A stretch of DNA of 64,000 nt, from positions 248,001 through 312,000 of the forward strand of contig NZ_JAJIRN010000003.1 of the NCBI RefSeq assembly GCF_025717515.1, in the 5' to 3' direction. The translations under genes and the position numbers were made by a program. Shown in pieces: positions 27,775 to 36,696 of the stretch (its first letter is position 1; the number at the start of each line of letters is the position of its first letter). The notes under the pieces are model-generated. The model had not been told where the DNA came from, did no database searches, and saw only the letters and a list, made by a program, of their open reading frames with translations. Source of the DNA: Roseateles oligotrophus. Lineage in GTDB: Bacteria > Pseudomonadota > Gammaproteobacteria > Burkholderiales > Burkholderiaceae_C.

Positions 27775-29373
27775 ATGGATCCAATTGATAGACCCACCTT
27801 GACACTGGACCCGGCCGGCATGTGCTTGCAGCCGGGCCAGGGGCTGGCGCAGCAGATTCATGCGCAGTTGAAGGACAAGATCCTGCAAGGGGCATTGAGC
27901 GCCCGCGCGCGCCTGCCGACAACGCGCGAATTGGCCGCGGCCCTGCAGGTCTCGCGCAACACCGTGGTGCGAGCCTATGAGTCCCTGGTCAGCGAGGGCT
28001 TTGTGGTCGGGCGGGTCGGCGCCGGCTGCTTTGTCGCCGATATTGCCGAGATCGCGAAGCTGGCCCGGCCAAGCTCCGGCGGCTTGCCGCGCAGCGCGGA
28101 GTTGGCCGAGCACGCAGCGACCGAAATCCCGCAGACCGCGCAATGGGCGCGCTTGCAAAACTACCAAACCCTGTCGGCCGTGCAAGGCCCGACGCCGGCC
28201 TTTCGGCATGGCCTGCCGGCGCTGGATCTGTTCCCTCATGCCCTGTGGGCGCGCTTGCAGGCACGCTTTTGGCGCGAACAAGGGCGACCGCAATCCAGGT
28301 CGCAGCGCCGGCCCGGCGCCTCCACCACCCCCAGCCTCAGCTATGGCGAGCCGGCCGGCCTGCCGCGTCTGCGTGAGTTGATCGCCGCCTATCTGAGCCA
28401 CTCACGTGGCCTGCGTTGCAGTGGAGAGCAGGTCATCGTCACGGCCGGCTCGCAGCAGGCGATCGCGCTGGCCGTGCTGGCGCTGGTGGAGCCGGGCGAC
28501 CGGGTTGGCATGGAGTCGCCCGGCTACCGCGCGGCGGCCGCCGCGCTGGGCTTGAGTGGCGCGCAGGTCGTGCCGGTGCCCCTCGACAGCCAAGGTCTGC
28601 GGGTCGGCGCGCTGCAGGCCTTGGGGCGGCTGAGCCTGGTCTACACCACGCCCTCGCACCAATACCCGACCGGGGTGGCGATGAGCTTGCAGCGCCGGCT
28701 CGAACTGCTGGCCTGGGCCGAGCGCGAGCGGGCCTGGATTTTGGAGGATGACTATGACGGCGAGTACCGCTTCAACGGCGTGCCGTTGGCGCCGCTGGCC
28801 ACCTTGGCCACGCCCGATCAGCAGCAGCGCACGCTTTATATCGGCAGCTTCTCCAAGCTCTTGTTCCCCGGCCTGCGCCTGGGTTATCTGGTGGCGCCAG
28901 CGGCTTGGCTGACGACGCTGGCCAAGCTGCGCGGCGTGCTGGACCGCCAGTCTTCGATTGCCGATCAGGTGGTGATGGCCGACTTCATGGCCGAGGGGCA
29001 TTTTTTGCGCCATGTGCGGCGAATGCGGCGTGCGGCGCTGGAGCGGCGCGATACCTTTCTGGAGGCCTGGGCGCAAGACCTGACCCCGAGCCTGCCGGCC
29101 GCCTATCAAGGCCTGCGACTGCTGCCGATCGATGCCGGCTTGCAAGCCGTGCTGCCCTTGCCGACTCGGGCCTTGGAGGCCAAACTGGTCACCGCTGGGG
29201 TGGCTGCGGGCATCGAGTTAGGAGGTTTGGGGCAGGTCGGTGGTTTGCCGGCGCATAGCCAAGAGGCGGGCCTGGTATTCGGCTTCGCCTCGGTCACGCC
29301 GGCCGAGATACGCCGCGCGGTGGCGGTGCTGGCAAAGGCCTGGCGGCCGGTGTGGGGCCTGAGCGCGCGGTAA
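27775..29373 (+). CDS. MocR-family regulator (GntR helix-turn-helix fused to aminotransferase-like domain)
   Basis: 532 residues. The N-terminal GntR winged helix (about 20-90; LSARARLPTTRELAAALQVS with SRNTVVRAYESLVSEGF) is linked to a fold-type I PLP domain (about 160-520). The PLP lysine lies in YIGSFSKLLFPGLRLGY (about 365), and EDDYDGEYR carries the conserved Asp. MocR proteins bind PLP plus an amino compound to control neighbouring amine or vitamin metabolism genes. The divergent operon encodes a PaiB-like protein and acetyltransferases, so an amine inducer is plausible. ATG 27775 was chosen over an upstream in-frame start at 27733. Confidence 0.92.
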   Translation: MDPIDRPTLTLDPAGMCLQPGQGLAQQIHAQLKDKILQGALSARARLPTTRELAAALQVSRNTVVRAYESLVSEGFVVGRVGAGCFVADIAEIAKLARPSSGGLPRSAELAEHAATEIPQTAQWARLQNYQTLSAVQGPTPAFRHGLPALDLFPHALWARLQARFWREQGRPQSRSQRRPGASTTPSLSYGEPAGLPRLRELIAAYLSHSRGLRCSGEQVIVTAGSQQAIALAVLALVEPGDRVGMESPGYRAAAAALGLSGAQVVPVPLDSQGLRVGALQALGRLSLVYTTPSHQYPTGVAMSLQRRLELLAWAERERAWILEDDYDGEYRFNGVPLAPLATLATPDQQQRTLYIGSFSKLLFPGLRLGYLVAPAAWLTTLAKLRGVLDRQSSIADQVVMADFMAEGHFLRHVRRMRRAALERRDTFLEAWAQDLTPSLPAAYQGLRLLPIDAGLQAVLPLPTRALEAKLVTAGVAAGIELGGLGQVGGLPAHSQEAGLVFGFASVTPAEIRRAVAVLAKAWRPVWGLSAR

Positions 29374-29419
29374 GAAGGAGAAGAGGCGCCGACCGATGAG
29401 CCGGCCCCTCGGCCTCACA

Positions 29420-30070
29420 TCAAACCGACTTGCGGCGGCGGGCCATCATGCCTACCAGGCCTAGGCCGGCGAACATCAAGGCATAGGTCGATGGCTCCGG
29501 CACGGCAGCGGTCATGACCAGATTGTTGGCGGTCAACCAAGTGCCTGGAACATCGCCGACGGAAATGGTCAAGGAAGTAATGGTGCCTGTGGACACAAAG
29601 CCCATGAAGCTGTTGATGTCGGTGCCGAGCAAGTCGATATTGGTCGTACCGCTGGAATCGACCACGGTCAAGTGAGTGGTCTGGTTGGCTACAAAGGCAC
29701 CGAACAGGTCGGAGCCAAAGAAATTGCCGCCAATGCCCTTCACCGAAGCGCTGAAGTTGTCGAATGTCACCAGCGCCTTGCGCTCGTTGGTGCTCAACCA
29801 CACATCGGCCGGATCCTCGCCGGCGGTCCAGAAGGAAGTTTCGCCGGACGTCACCGTGCCGGTGTAGCCGATCGCGCCGGCGTTGCGATTGATAGGCCCA
29901 GCAACTTGCGCTCCGACCGGCATGTCGTTGAAGGTGTCGGTGCCTCCGCCAGCGGCGGCGGCGTTGTAGCTCGCCAGGCTGTTATAGACCGTCACGGTCG
30001 CCTGAGCGGTACCCGCGATTGCCAACAGAGCGGCCAGGGCCAGTGGTTTGATAAACAGGTTTTTGGTCAT
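29420..30070 (-). CDS. PEP-CTERM sorting-signal protein
   Basis: 216 residues. A signal peptide (cleavage near AQA, about 24) and a C-terminal PEP-CTERM tail (VPEPSTYALMFAGLGLVGMM then RRR) mark it for exosortase sorting and probable surface or matrix attachment. The middle is Gly/Ser/Thr-rich and beta-like, with no enzymatic motif. The exosortase is not in this window. It starts after GGAG and is followed by the convergent MocR gene. Such proteins in betaproteobacteria usually belong to exopolysaccharide/biofilm systems. Confidence 0.88.
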   Translation of the reverse strand: MTKNLFIKPLALAALLAIAGTAQATVTVYNSLASYNAAAAGGGTDTFNDMPVGAQVAGPINRNAGAIGYTGTVTSGETSFWTAGEDPADVWLSTNERKALVTFDNFSASVKGIGGNFFGSDLFGAFVANQTTHLTVVDSSGTTNIDLLGTDINSFMGFVSTGTITSLTISVGDVPGTWLTANNLVMTAAVPEPSTYALMFAGLGLVGMMARRRKSV

Positions 30071-30264
30071 GATGGGTTAACTCCTTGAGGTGTAATAAGG
30101 CCGCCTTGATTAGCCGTTATGACCGAAGAGGCAGCTGCACAAATATCCATCTCCGATGCAGCGGCAACAACCCGTATATTCGATTAATGGCAAACGACTA
30201 CATATCAACCCGAATGTGTTTCCGGCCCTATGGACCTTGACCTACGGGGGAACGCGGGTGTGGA

Positions 30265-30816
30265 CTAAATCTTGCCCGTGAAGATGCGCCCCAACCAGCC
30301 CAGATACCAGTCCAGCAAGGCATGCCAGCGGCTTTTCTTTGCGACCAAAGCCTTGATTGGTGCGGCGGCATAACGTTCTTGCAGTGCGGTGTTGAGGTTA
30401 GCAAAAAAGTCGCCGGCCATCTTTTGCGCCGCCATATCGACCAGGCGCGAGCCAATCTGCGCGAGCTTGCCGCCGACGCTGGCTTGCACTTCGTAGTGCA
30501 GCAGGGTCTGTGCCGCACCCTGCGCCTCCAGGCGCACTTGCGCGCTGCCCTTGCCATGGCCGGCCGCGCCACCATGGCCCTCGAACGTCAGGCCGTAGCT
30601 GCTCGGCGGCTGCAAGTCTGAAAGCTTCAGCTTGCCCTTGAACCTGGCCTTGACCGGGCCGACGGAAACCGTCAACAAGGCCTCGTATTCATGCTCGCCG
30701 ATCAAGGTCAGGCTGTCGCAGCCGCTGATGCTGGCCTTGAGCAGTTCGGCGTCATTGAGGGCTTCCCAGGCTTGGGTCTGGGAGACGGGCAGGGTTTCTT
30801 GTCCGGACAAATTCAT
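30265..30816 (-). CDS. CoxG-like SRPBCC protein of the molybdenum hydroxylase operon
   Basis: 183 residues. The SRPBCC fold is that of CoxG (carbon monoxide dehydrogenase subunit G family): LSGQETLPVSQTQAWEALND at the start and ISGCDSLTLIGEHEYEA. A C-terminal amphipathic helix (WHALLDWYLGWLGRIF) could anchor the enzyme to the membrane, as CoxG does in Afipia. It is last in the coxS-L-M-G-like operon, 19 bases after the FAD subunit gene. Confidence 0.88.
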   Translation of the reverse strand: MNLSGQETLPVSQTQAWEALNDAELLKASISGCDSLTLIGEHEYEALLTVSVGPVKARFKGKLKLSDLQPPSSYGLTFEGHGGAAGHGKGSAQVRLEAQGAAQTLLHYEVQASVGGKLAQIGSRLVDMAAQKMAGDFFANLNTALQERYAAAPIKALVAKKSRWHALLDWYLGWLGRIFTGKI

Positions 30817-30835
30817 GCTGGCGCCGAATCCGGGG

Positions 30836-31627
30836 TCACTGTGTCGCCGCGACCGCCCGCCCGGTCAGCACCGGGATCAGTGCTGCCCGGTAGTCGGCTG
30901 AGCCGTGCAGATCGCCGTTCAGCTTGCTCGCGCTGATGCCGACCTGCGCGGCCGACGCCGCGCTCCAATTTGCTTGCAGTGCGGCCTCCATCGCCGTGAA
31001 TCGGAACACACCTGCCGCCGCGCCCGTCACCGCCACACGCACGCCGGCGGCGGTCTGGGCGACAAACACGCCGACCAGCGAGAAGCGCGAGGCCGGTTGT
31101 TTGAACTTCTGCCAAGCGGCCTTGTTCGGGACCGGGAAGCTGATCGAGCTGATGATCTCGCCCGGCTGCAAGGCGGTCTCGAACAGGCCCTTGAAGAAAT
31201 CATCGGCGGCGATGCTGCGCCGGTCGGTGTAGATGGTCGCCCCCAGGCCCAGCACAGCCGCCGGGTAGCAAGCGGCCGGATCGTTATTGGCCAGGCTGCC
31301 GCCGAGCGTGCCGCGGTTGCGTACCTGCCTGTCGCCGATGCGGCCGGCCAGATCGGCCAGCGCAGGGATGGCGCGCCGTACTTCATGACTCGCGGCGACC
31401 GTGGCATGGGTCGTCATCGCGCCGATCACGACATGGCCACCATCTACCCGGATGCCTTTCAGATCGGCCAAGCCGCTCAGATCGATCAAGGCCTCGGGCG
31501 CGGCCAGACCGAGCTTGATTGCACCGAGCAAGGACTGACCCCCGGCGATCAGCTTGGTTTCGGCGTCTGCTGCCGCGCGGCCGGCCTCGGCCAGGCTGTT
31601 GGCCAGGGTGTAGGTGAAGGTTGTCAT
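30836..31627 (-). CDS. FAD-binding medium subunit of a molybdenum hydroxylase (CoxM-like)
   Basis: 263 residues. FAD contacts are the motifs AGGQSLLGAIKLGL (about 31-44) and RNRGTLGGSLANNDPAACYP (about 98-117), both typical of CoxM/XdhB. The subunit passes electrons from the iron-sulfur subunit to an acceptor. ATG 31627 has CAGGAG upstream; TTG 31633 is not needed. It lies 18 bases after the large-subunit gene in the same operon. Confidence 0.92.
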   Translation of the reverse strand: MTTFTYTLANSLAEAGRAAADAETKLIAGGQSLLGAIKLGLAAPEALIDLSGLADLKGIRVDGGHVVIGAMTTHATVAASHEVRRAIPALADLAGRIGDRQVRNRGTLGGSLANNDPAACYPAAVLGLGATIYTDRRSIAADDFFKGLFETALQPGEIISSISFPVPNKAAWQKFKQPASRFSLVGVFVAQTAAGVRVAVTGAAAGVFRFTAMEAALQANWSAASAAQVGISASKLNGDLHGSADYRAALIPVLTGRAVAATQ

Positions 31628-31645
31628 GTGCAAGCTCCTGAAGGT

Positions 31646-34000
31646 TCAGCGTGTGGCTTGAATGGCTTGCCAGACCGCATGCGGCGTGGCCGGCATCGCG
31701 ATGTCCTTGACGCCAATCGCGTCGCAGATCGCGTTGATGACGGCCGGCGGCGAGCCGATGGCACCCGCCTCGCCGCAGCCCTTCACGCCCAAAGGGTTGT
31801 GGGTGCAGGGCGTTCCCTTGGCGGTCTTGATCAGGAAGTTGGGCAGGTCATCGGCGCGCGGCATCGCATAGTCCATATAGCTGCCGGTCAGCAACTGGCC
31901 GCTGTCCACGTCGTAGATGCCGTGCTCCAGCAGCGCCTGCCCTATGCCTTGGGCAATGCCGCCCTGCACCTGGCCTTCGACGATCATCGGGTTGACGATA
32001 TTGCCGAAGTCGTCCACCGCGCTGAAGCGGTCCACCCGCACATGGCCGGTGGCCGGGTCCACCTCGACCTCGCAGACATAGCTGCCGGCGGGATAGGTGA
32101 AGTTTTTAGGGTCGTAAAACGCGTTTTCGTTCAGTCCCGGCTCCAGCGTTGCGAGCGGGTAGTTGTGCGGCACATAAGCCGTTAGCGACACGGTGGCAAA
32201 GGGCACGCTGCGGTCGGTGCCGGCGACCTTGAAGACGCCTTGCGCAAATTCGATCTCGCTGTCTGCCGCCTCCAGCAAATGGGCGGCGATCTTCTTGCCC
32301 TTGGCGATCACCTTGTCAAGCGCCTTGACGATGGCCGAGCCGCCGACCGACAGCGAGCGGCTGCCGTAAGTGCCCATGCCGAACAGCACCTTGGCGGTGT
32401 CGCCATGCTGGATATCGACATCCTCGAAGGGGATGCCCAGCTTGTCGGCCACCACCTGCGCAAACGTCGTTTCGTGGCCCTGCCCATGCGAGTGGCTGCC
32501 GGTGAATATCGTCACCTTGCCGGTCGGGTGCACCCGCACCTCGCCGGCCTCGAACAGGCCGGCTCGTGCACCGAGCGCGCCGGCGATGTTTGACGGCGCC
32601 AGCCCGCAGGCCTCGATATAGGTCGAGTAGCCGATGCCGCGCTTGAAGCCCTTGCTCTCGCTCTCGACACGGCGGGCCGCAAAGCCGGCCACATCGGCCA
32701 ACTCGATCACGCTATTGAGCGTCGCGTCGTAGTCGCCGATGTCGTAGCTCAGGCCGACCGGTGTGGCATAGGGAAAAGTGCGGATGAAATTGCGCCGGCG
32801 CAGCTCGGCCGGGTCAATCTTGAGCTCGCGCGCGGCCGTCTCGACCAGGCGCTCCACCACATAGGTCGCTTCCGGCCGGCCCGCGCCGCGGTAGGCATCG
32901 ACCGGCGCGGTGTTGCTGAACACGCCGGTGACTTCGGCGTAAATCGCCGGCGTCGTGTATTGGCCGGCCAACAGCGTTGCATACAGAATGGTCGGAATGC
33001 TGCTGGCAAAGGTGGACAGATAGGCGCCCAGATTTGCCGTGGTGCTGACCCGCATGGCGACGAACTTGCCGGCAGCGTCCAGGCCCAGTTCGGCCACGGT
33101 GGCATGGTCGCGGCCATGGGCGTCGGTCAGAAATGATTCGCTGCGCTCGGCGGTCCATTTGATCGGCCGGCCAAGCTGGCGCGTGGCCCAGGTCAGCGCG
33201 GTCTCTTCGCCGTAGAGAAAAATCTTGGAGCCGAAGCCGCCGCCCACATCGGGCGCCACCACACGCACCTTGTGCTCGGGGATGCCAAGCACAAAAGCGC
33301 ACATCAACAGCCGCTCGACATGCGGGTTCTGGTTCGCCACATACAGTGTCCAGCTTTCGTCGCCGGGGTTGTAGCTTGCATTCGCGGCACGCGGCTCGAT
33401 CGCGTTAGGGATCAGGCGGTTGTTGCGGAACTCCAGCCTTGTCACATGGGTGGCGCGGGCAAAAGCCGCGTCGGTGGCGGCCTTGTCGCCGCAGCCCCAG
33501 GTGTAGCAGACGTTGTCGGGTGCTTCCTCATGCACGCTGCTGGCTGCACCCTTGGCGCGGGCGGTGTCGACCACCGGCTTCAACTCCTCGTAGTAAACCT
33601 CGACCAGTTGCGCGGCGGCCTTCGCCTGCTCATAGGTCTCGGCCACCACCAGCGCGACCTGGTCGCCGACATAACGCACCTTGCCGTCGGCCAGCACCGG
33701 GTGCTTGGGCTCCTTCATCGGGCTGCCGTCCAGGCTCTTGATCAGCCAGCCGCAGGGCAGGCCGCCCACAGCGCGGAAATGTTCGCCGGTGTAGACCGCC
33801 AGCACGCCCTCGGCCGCAACGGCGGCTGCCGTGTCGATCGACTTGATCAGCGCATGGGCGTAGGGCGAGCGCAGGAAGTAAGCGAATGTTTGGCGCGGCA
33901 ACACGATGTCATCGGTGTACTGGCCGCGTCCGGTCAAGAAGCGTGCATCCTCGCGGCGGCGGATGCTTTGGCCGATCAGGCCCTGTTGTGGCGCGTTCAT
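31646..34000 (-). CDS. molybdopterin-binding large subunit, form II CoxL-like
   Basis: 784 residues of the xanthine dehydrogenase superfamily. The active-site loop is AYRGAGR (369-375), the form II signature, not the AYxCSFR of true CO dehydrogenase, so the Cys that binds copper in genuine CoxL is absent. The catalytic Glu lies in [11 protein letters not shown] near residue 740, and the molybdopterin-binding GGGFGSK and [13 protein letters not shown] segments are present. Substrate is unknown: form II enzymes hydroxylate diverse aromatic heterocycles or aldehydes, and CO oxidation is unlikely. The start overlaps the small-subunit stop (ATGA). Confidence 0.92.
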   Translation of the reverse strand: MNAPQQGLIGQSIRRREDARFLTGRGQYTDDIVLPRQTFAYFLRSPYAHALIKSIDTAAAVAAEGVLAVYTGEHFRAVGGLPCGWLIKSLDGSPMKEPKHPVLADGKVRYVGDQVALVVAETYEQAKAAAQLVEVYYEELKPVVDTARAKGAASSVHEEAPDNVCYTWGCGDKAATDAAFARATHVTRLEFRNNRLIPNAIEPRAANASYNPGDESWTLYVANQNPHVERLLMCAFVLGIPEHKVRVVAPDVGGGFGSKIFLYGEETALTWATRQLGRPIKWTAERSESFLTDAHGRDHATVAELGLDAAGKFVAMRVSTTANLGAYLSTFASSIPTILYATLLAGQYTTPAIYAEVTGVFSNTAPVDAYRGAGRPEATYVVERLVETAARELKIDPAELRRRNFIRTFPYATPVGLSYDIGDYDATLNSVIELADVAGFAARRVESESKGFKRGIGYSTYIEACGLAPSNIAGALGARAGLFEAGEVRVHPTGKVTIFTGSHSHGQGHETTFAQVVADKLGIPFEDVDIQHGDTAKVLFGMGTYGSRSLSVGGSAIVKALDKVIAKGKKIAAHLLEAADSEIEFAQGVFKVAGTDRSVPFATVSLTAYVPHNYPLATLEPGLNENAFYDPKNFTYPAGSYVCEVEVDPATGHVRVDRFSAVDDFGNIVNPMIVEGQVQGGIAQGIGQALLEHGIYDVDSGQLLTGSYMDYAMPRADDLPNFLIKTAKGTPCTHNPLGVKGCGEAGAIGSPPAVINAICDAIGVKDIAMPATPHAVWQAIQATR

Positions 34001-34485
34001 GGCTGGCTCCTTGGCGCTGTGCCTCGGGCGCCGAGCATGACGGCGCGCACGATGTTCTGGTAGCCGGTGCAGCGGCAGAGATTGCCCTCCAGCGCTTCGC
34101 GCACCTGGGACTCGGAGTGACAGCCGTGATGTTGAACCAGGTCCACCGCGCTCATCACCATGCCCGGCGTGCAGAAGCCGCATTGCAGGCCATGGCATTC
34201 CTTGAATGCGGCCTGCATCGGGTGCAGCGTGCCGTCGGCGGCGGCCAGCCCTTCGATGGTGGTGATGTCGGTGCCGGCCGCCTGCACGGCCAGCATCGTG
34301 CAGCTCTTCACCGCATGGCCGTTCACATGCACGGTGCAGGCGCCGCATTGGCCGGTGTCGCAGCCGATATGCGTGCCGGTCAGGGCCAGGTCCTCGCGCA
34401 GCAGTTGTGACAGCAGACGGTCGGGCGCGGTCGCGCGCGTGATCGTCTCGCCGTTGACCTTGAGTGTGATCTTCTCGTGGCTCAT
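33997..34485 (-). CDS. [2Fe-2S] small subunit of a molybdenum hydroxylase (CoxS-like)
   Basis: 162 residues with two iron-sulfur sites. A plant-type N-terminal cluster is formed by [16 protein letters not shown] plus a later SC, and a C-terminal four-cysteine cluster by [10 protein letters not shown] and [11 protein letters not shown]. It relays electrons between the molybdenum centre and FAD. First gene of the operon, with promoter upstream at about 34486-34700, where a perfect palindrome lies. Confidence 0.94.
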   Translation of the reverse strand: MSHEKITLKVNGETITRATAPDRLLSQLLREDLALTGTHIGCDTGQCGACTVHVNGHAVKSCTMLAVQAAGTDITTIEGLAAADGTLHPMQAAFKECHGLQCGFCTPGMVMSAVDLVQHHGCHSESQVREALEGNLCRCTGYQNIVRAVMLGARGTAPRSQP

Positions 34486-34575
34486 ATCGCGTCTCCTGCG
34501 GGGTGGCGGGCGGGTTCTTGATCCGCCCCATCATCGCCTTGGCGCTGTCGGCGCACCATCCACGGTTTACCCACC

Positions 34576-34589
34576 TGTATGCCCATACA
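34576..34589 (+). promoter_or_regulatory. palindromic operator candidate upstream of the cox-like operon
   Basis: TGTATG-CC-CATACA is a perfect inverted repeat, centred about 97 bases upstream of the CoxS-like start and about 123 bases before the divergent DUF2789 gene. It is the only obvious symmetric site in this 220-base region and could bind a GntR-, TetR- or LysR-type regulator. No regulator gene is adjacent. Confidence 0.45.
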
Positions 34590-34705
34590 TGAGTCGCTCG
34601 GTCTGCTGGTTTATGTGTCAAGCTGGCACAGCGGCGGGCGGGCGGATCATGCGACCATCATGGCCCTGGCCCCGATGACTCCAGCACAGCTCAGCACCAC
34701 AGATC

Positions 34706-34945
34706 ATGGAAAAACCAAATCACCGCTTCAATGAACTGTTCGCCCAATTGGGCCTGCCCAATGATGCCGACAGCATCCGCGATTTCTTGAAAAGCCATGC
34801 ACCGTTGGCACCGGAAATCGGCTTGGCCGACGCGCCGTTCTGGCACCCCGCGCAGGCCGAGATGCTGTGCGAGGAGCGTTGTGCCGACGCGGACTGGGCC
34901 GAGTTGGTGGATCAGCTCGACGCCTCGCTGCGTTATCGGGGCTGA
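34706..34945 (+). CDS. DUF2789 small protein
   Basis: 79 residues. The sequence (HRFNELFAQLGLPNDADSIRDF, HAPLAPEIGLADAPFWHPAQAEML and a DWAELVDQLDASLRYR end) fits DUF2789, small acidic soluble proteins of unknown role that are common in Burkholderiales and Pseudomonas. It lies 59 bases upstream of xdhC and is divergent from the molybdenum hydroxylase operon. Confidence 0.88.
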   Translation: MEKPNHRFNELFAQLGLPNDADSIRDFLKSHAPLAPEIGLADAPFWHPAQAEMLCEERCADADWAELVDQLDASLRYRG

Positions 34946-35004
34946 TACAAGATCTCACCGGATGACCTTTGGCGATCGGCGCCGCGCGTCGTACGATCTT
35001 GCCC

Positions 35005-36003
35005 ATGGACAATGTCGACTTAGATGTGATTCGCCAGGTCGTGGCCTGGCGAGCGGCCGGGCGAGGCGTGGTGCTGGGCACCGTCACGCGCACCTGGGGT
35101 TCGGCGCCGCGACCTGTTGGCTCGATGGTGGCAGTGCGCGATGACGGCAGAATAGCCGGCTCGGTCTCGGGCGGCTGCATCGAGGACGACTTGATCACCA
35201 AGGTGCGCAATGGTGCTTTGAGCCTGACTCACCCGGGCTTGCAGCGCTGGGGCGTCGGGGCCGAGGAGGCCACACGTTTCGGCCTGCCCTGCGGCGGCAC
35301 GTTGGAGTTGATGCTGGAGCCTCTTTCCAACGCCTCGATGATCGATGAGTTGCTGGCGTGCTTGGACCGCGGCGAGCGCGTTTGCCGCACGCTGGATCTG
35401 GCCACGGGCGCGGTGGTCTTGAGCCCGGCCTTGGCCGGTGCCGACCTGTTGACGCTCGATGAGAAAAACCTGGTCACCCACCATGGCCCGCAATGGCGCT
35501 TGCTCATCATTGGCGCCGGTCAGATGACGCAGTACCTGGCCAGCATGGCCTTGAGCCTTGACTATCAAGTCTTGATTTGCGACCCGCGCGAGGAATATGC
35601 GGATGCCTTCCGCTTGGCCGGCACGACGCTGACGCGCGAGATGCCCGACGATGTGGTCACCGCCTTCGCCCCCGATGGTCATAGCGCCGTGGTGGCCTTG
35701 ACGCATGACCCCAAGCTCGACGATCTGGCCTTGATGGAGGCGCTCAAAAGCCCGGCCTTTTATGTCGGCGCGATTGGCTCGCGCGTCAACCAGAGCAAGC
35801 GCAAGGCCCGCTTGGCCGAGCATTTCGGCTTGACGAGCGCGCAGTTGGTGCGCCTGCACGGCCCGGTCGGCCTGCATATCGGCGCGCGCACGCCGCCTGA
35901 AATCGCGCTGTCCATACTCGCTCACATGACGGCCGAACGCTACGGTGTGAGTTTGAGCGGTTCACAGCTGCGCTCCGGTAACGAGGGCGCTTGTGCGGTT
36001 TGA
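35005..36003 (+). CDS. XdhC/CoxF-family molybdenum cofactor maturation protein
   Basis: 332 residues. The N-terminal XdhC/CoxI domain has GTVTRTWGSAPRPVGSMVAV (about 24-45) and VSGGCIEDDLI. The C-terminal Rossmann domain has LIIGAGQMTQYL (about 170) and the FYVGAIGSRVNQSKRKARL and GLHIGARTPPEIA blocks. XdhC binds molybdenum cofactor, guides its sulfuration and inserts it into the XdhB/CoxL subunit, so it should serve the large subunit encoded opposite. ATG 35005 was chosen. Its last bases overlap the next gene by 11. Confidence 0.92.
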   Translation: MDNVDLDVIRQVVAWRAAGRGVVLGTVTRTWGSAPRPVGSMVAVRDDGRIAGSVSGGCIEDDLITKVRNGALSLTHPGLQRWGVGAEEATRFGLPCGGTLELMLEPLSNASMIDELLACLDRGERVCRTLDLATGAVVLSPALAGADLLTLDEKNLVTHHGPQWRLLIIGAGQMTQYLASMALSLDYQVLICDPREEYADAFRLAGTTLTREMPDDVVTAFAPDGHSAVVALTHDPKLDDLALMEALKSPAFYVGAIGSRVNQSKRKARLAEHFGLTSAQLVRLHGPVGLHIGARTPPEIALSILAHMTAERYGVSLSGSQLRSGNEGACAV

Positions 36004-36667
36004 ACTATTGGCGGGGTTGCTGGCCTTGACTTGCGTTGGCGCTTGCGCCAACGCGACGCCGCGGGAGCAGGAGATTGCCGAATGCCGGCCCGGTGAAATA
36101 GCCACCTGGGCCGATGGCCGCGACCGCCCGGCCCTCGGCAAGCCCTTGGTCTTTGTCTACTGGGATTCCGGCGCGCCGACCTGGTTTTCATCCGCGCAGG
36201 TCATGGAATTGTTGAAACGCTCAAGCCAAGCCTGGGCGGGCTGCGGCATCGAGAGCCGGGTCAGTGCCCTGCTTGGCAATGCCCCGCTGCCTGCCGGTGC
36301 GGTGGTCGTGCAGTGGAGCGAGGCCGGTAGCCGAGGCAATTTTGGCCTGGCCAATCTGGGCCAGCGCACGCTGGCCTTGAGCCCGGCGATGTTCCAGCTG
36401 CTGCGCACCCGCAACCCCAGCTATCCGGCCGAGCAAACCTTGCAGATGGTCGTGTCGCACGAGATGGGTCACTTCTTCGGCCTGATGGCGCATTCGCGTC
36501 GCTGTATCGACGTCACCTCTTATTACACCGACGGCAAGGGCGGCAACTGCTATGCCCGTGACCGCTCGCAGTTGAAGACCGTGGTCGAATATCGCTCCAT
36601 CCTGCCGACCGCCTGCGATATTCAGCGCTGCCGGATTGCCAATGGCCTGCCGGTAAACGCGCCCTGA
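35993..36667 (+). CDS. zinc metalloprotease-like exported protein (matrixin-like)
   Basis: 224 residues from GTG 35993, overlapping xdhC. A lipoprotein-like signal (LLALTCVGAC, Cys about 18) suggests a periplasmic or surface location. The zinc site is H156-E-M-G-H160-F-F-G, but the third histidine is at 167, one residue later than in the metzincin consensus HExxHxxGxxH. Six further cysteines suggest disulfides. A metzincin-type protease of the matrixin/archaemetzincin style is likely; activity is uncertain because of the shifted ligand. Confidence 0.7.
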   Translation: MRFELLAGLLALTCVGACANATPREQEIAECRPGEIATWADGRDRPALGKPLVFVYWDSGAPTWFSSAQVMELLKRSSQAWAGCGIESRVSALLGNAPLPAGAVVVQWSEAGSRGNFGLANLGQRTLALSPAMFQLLRTRNPSYPAEQTLQMVVSHEMGHFFGLMAHSRRCIDVTSYYTDGKGGNCYARDRSQLKTVVEYRSILPTACDIQRCRIANGLPVNAP

Positions 36668-36696
36668 ATCCCTTTTTTTTGTTGCTGCTATTGTTC

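Noticed and set aside
31646-34000. Carbon monoxide dehydrogenase large subunit
   Set aside because: The active-site loop is AYRGAGR (form II), lacking the Cys that carries copper in genuine CO dehydrogenase.
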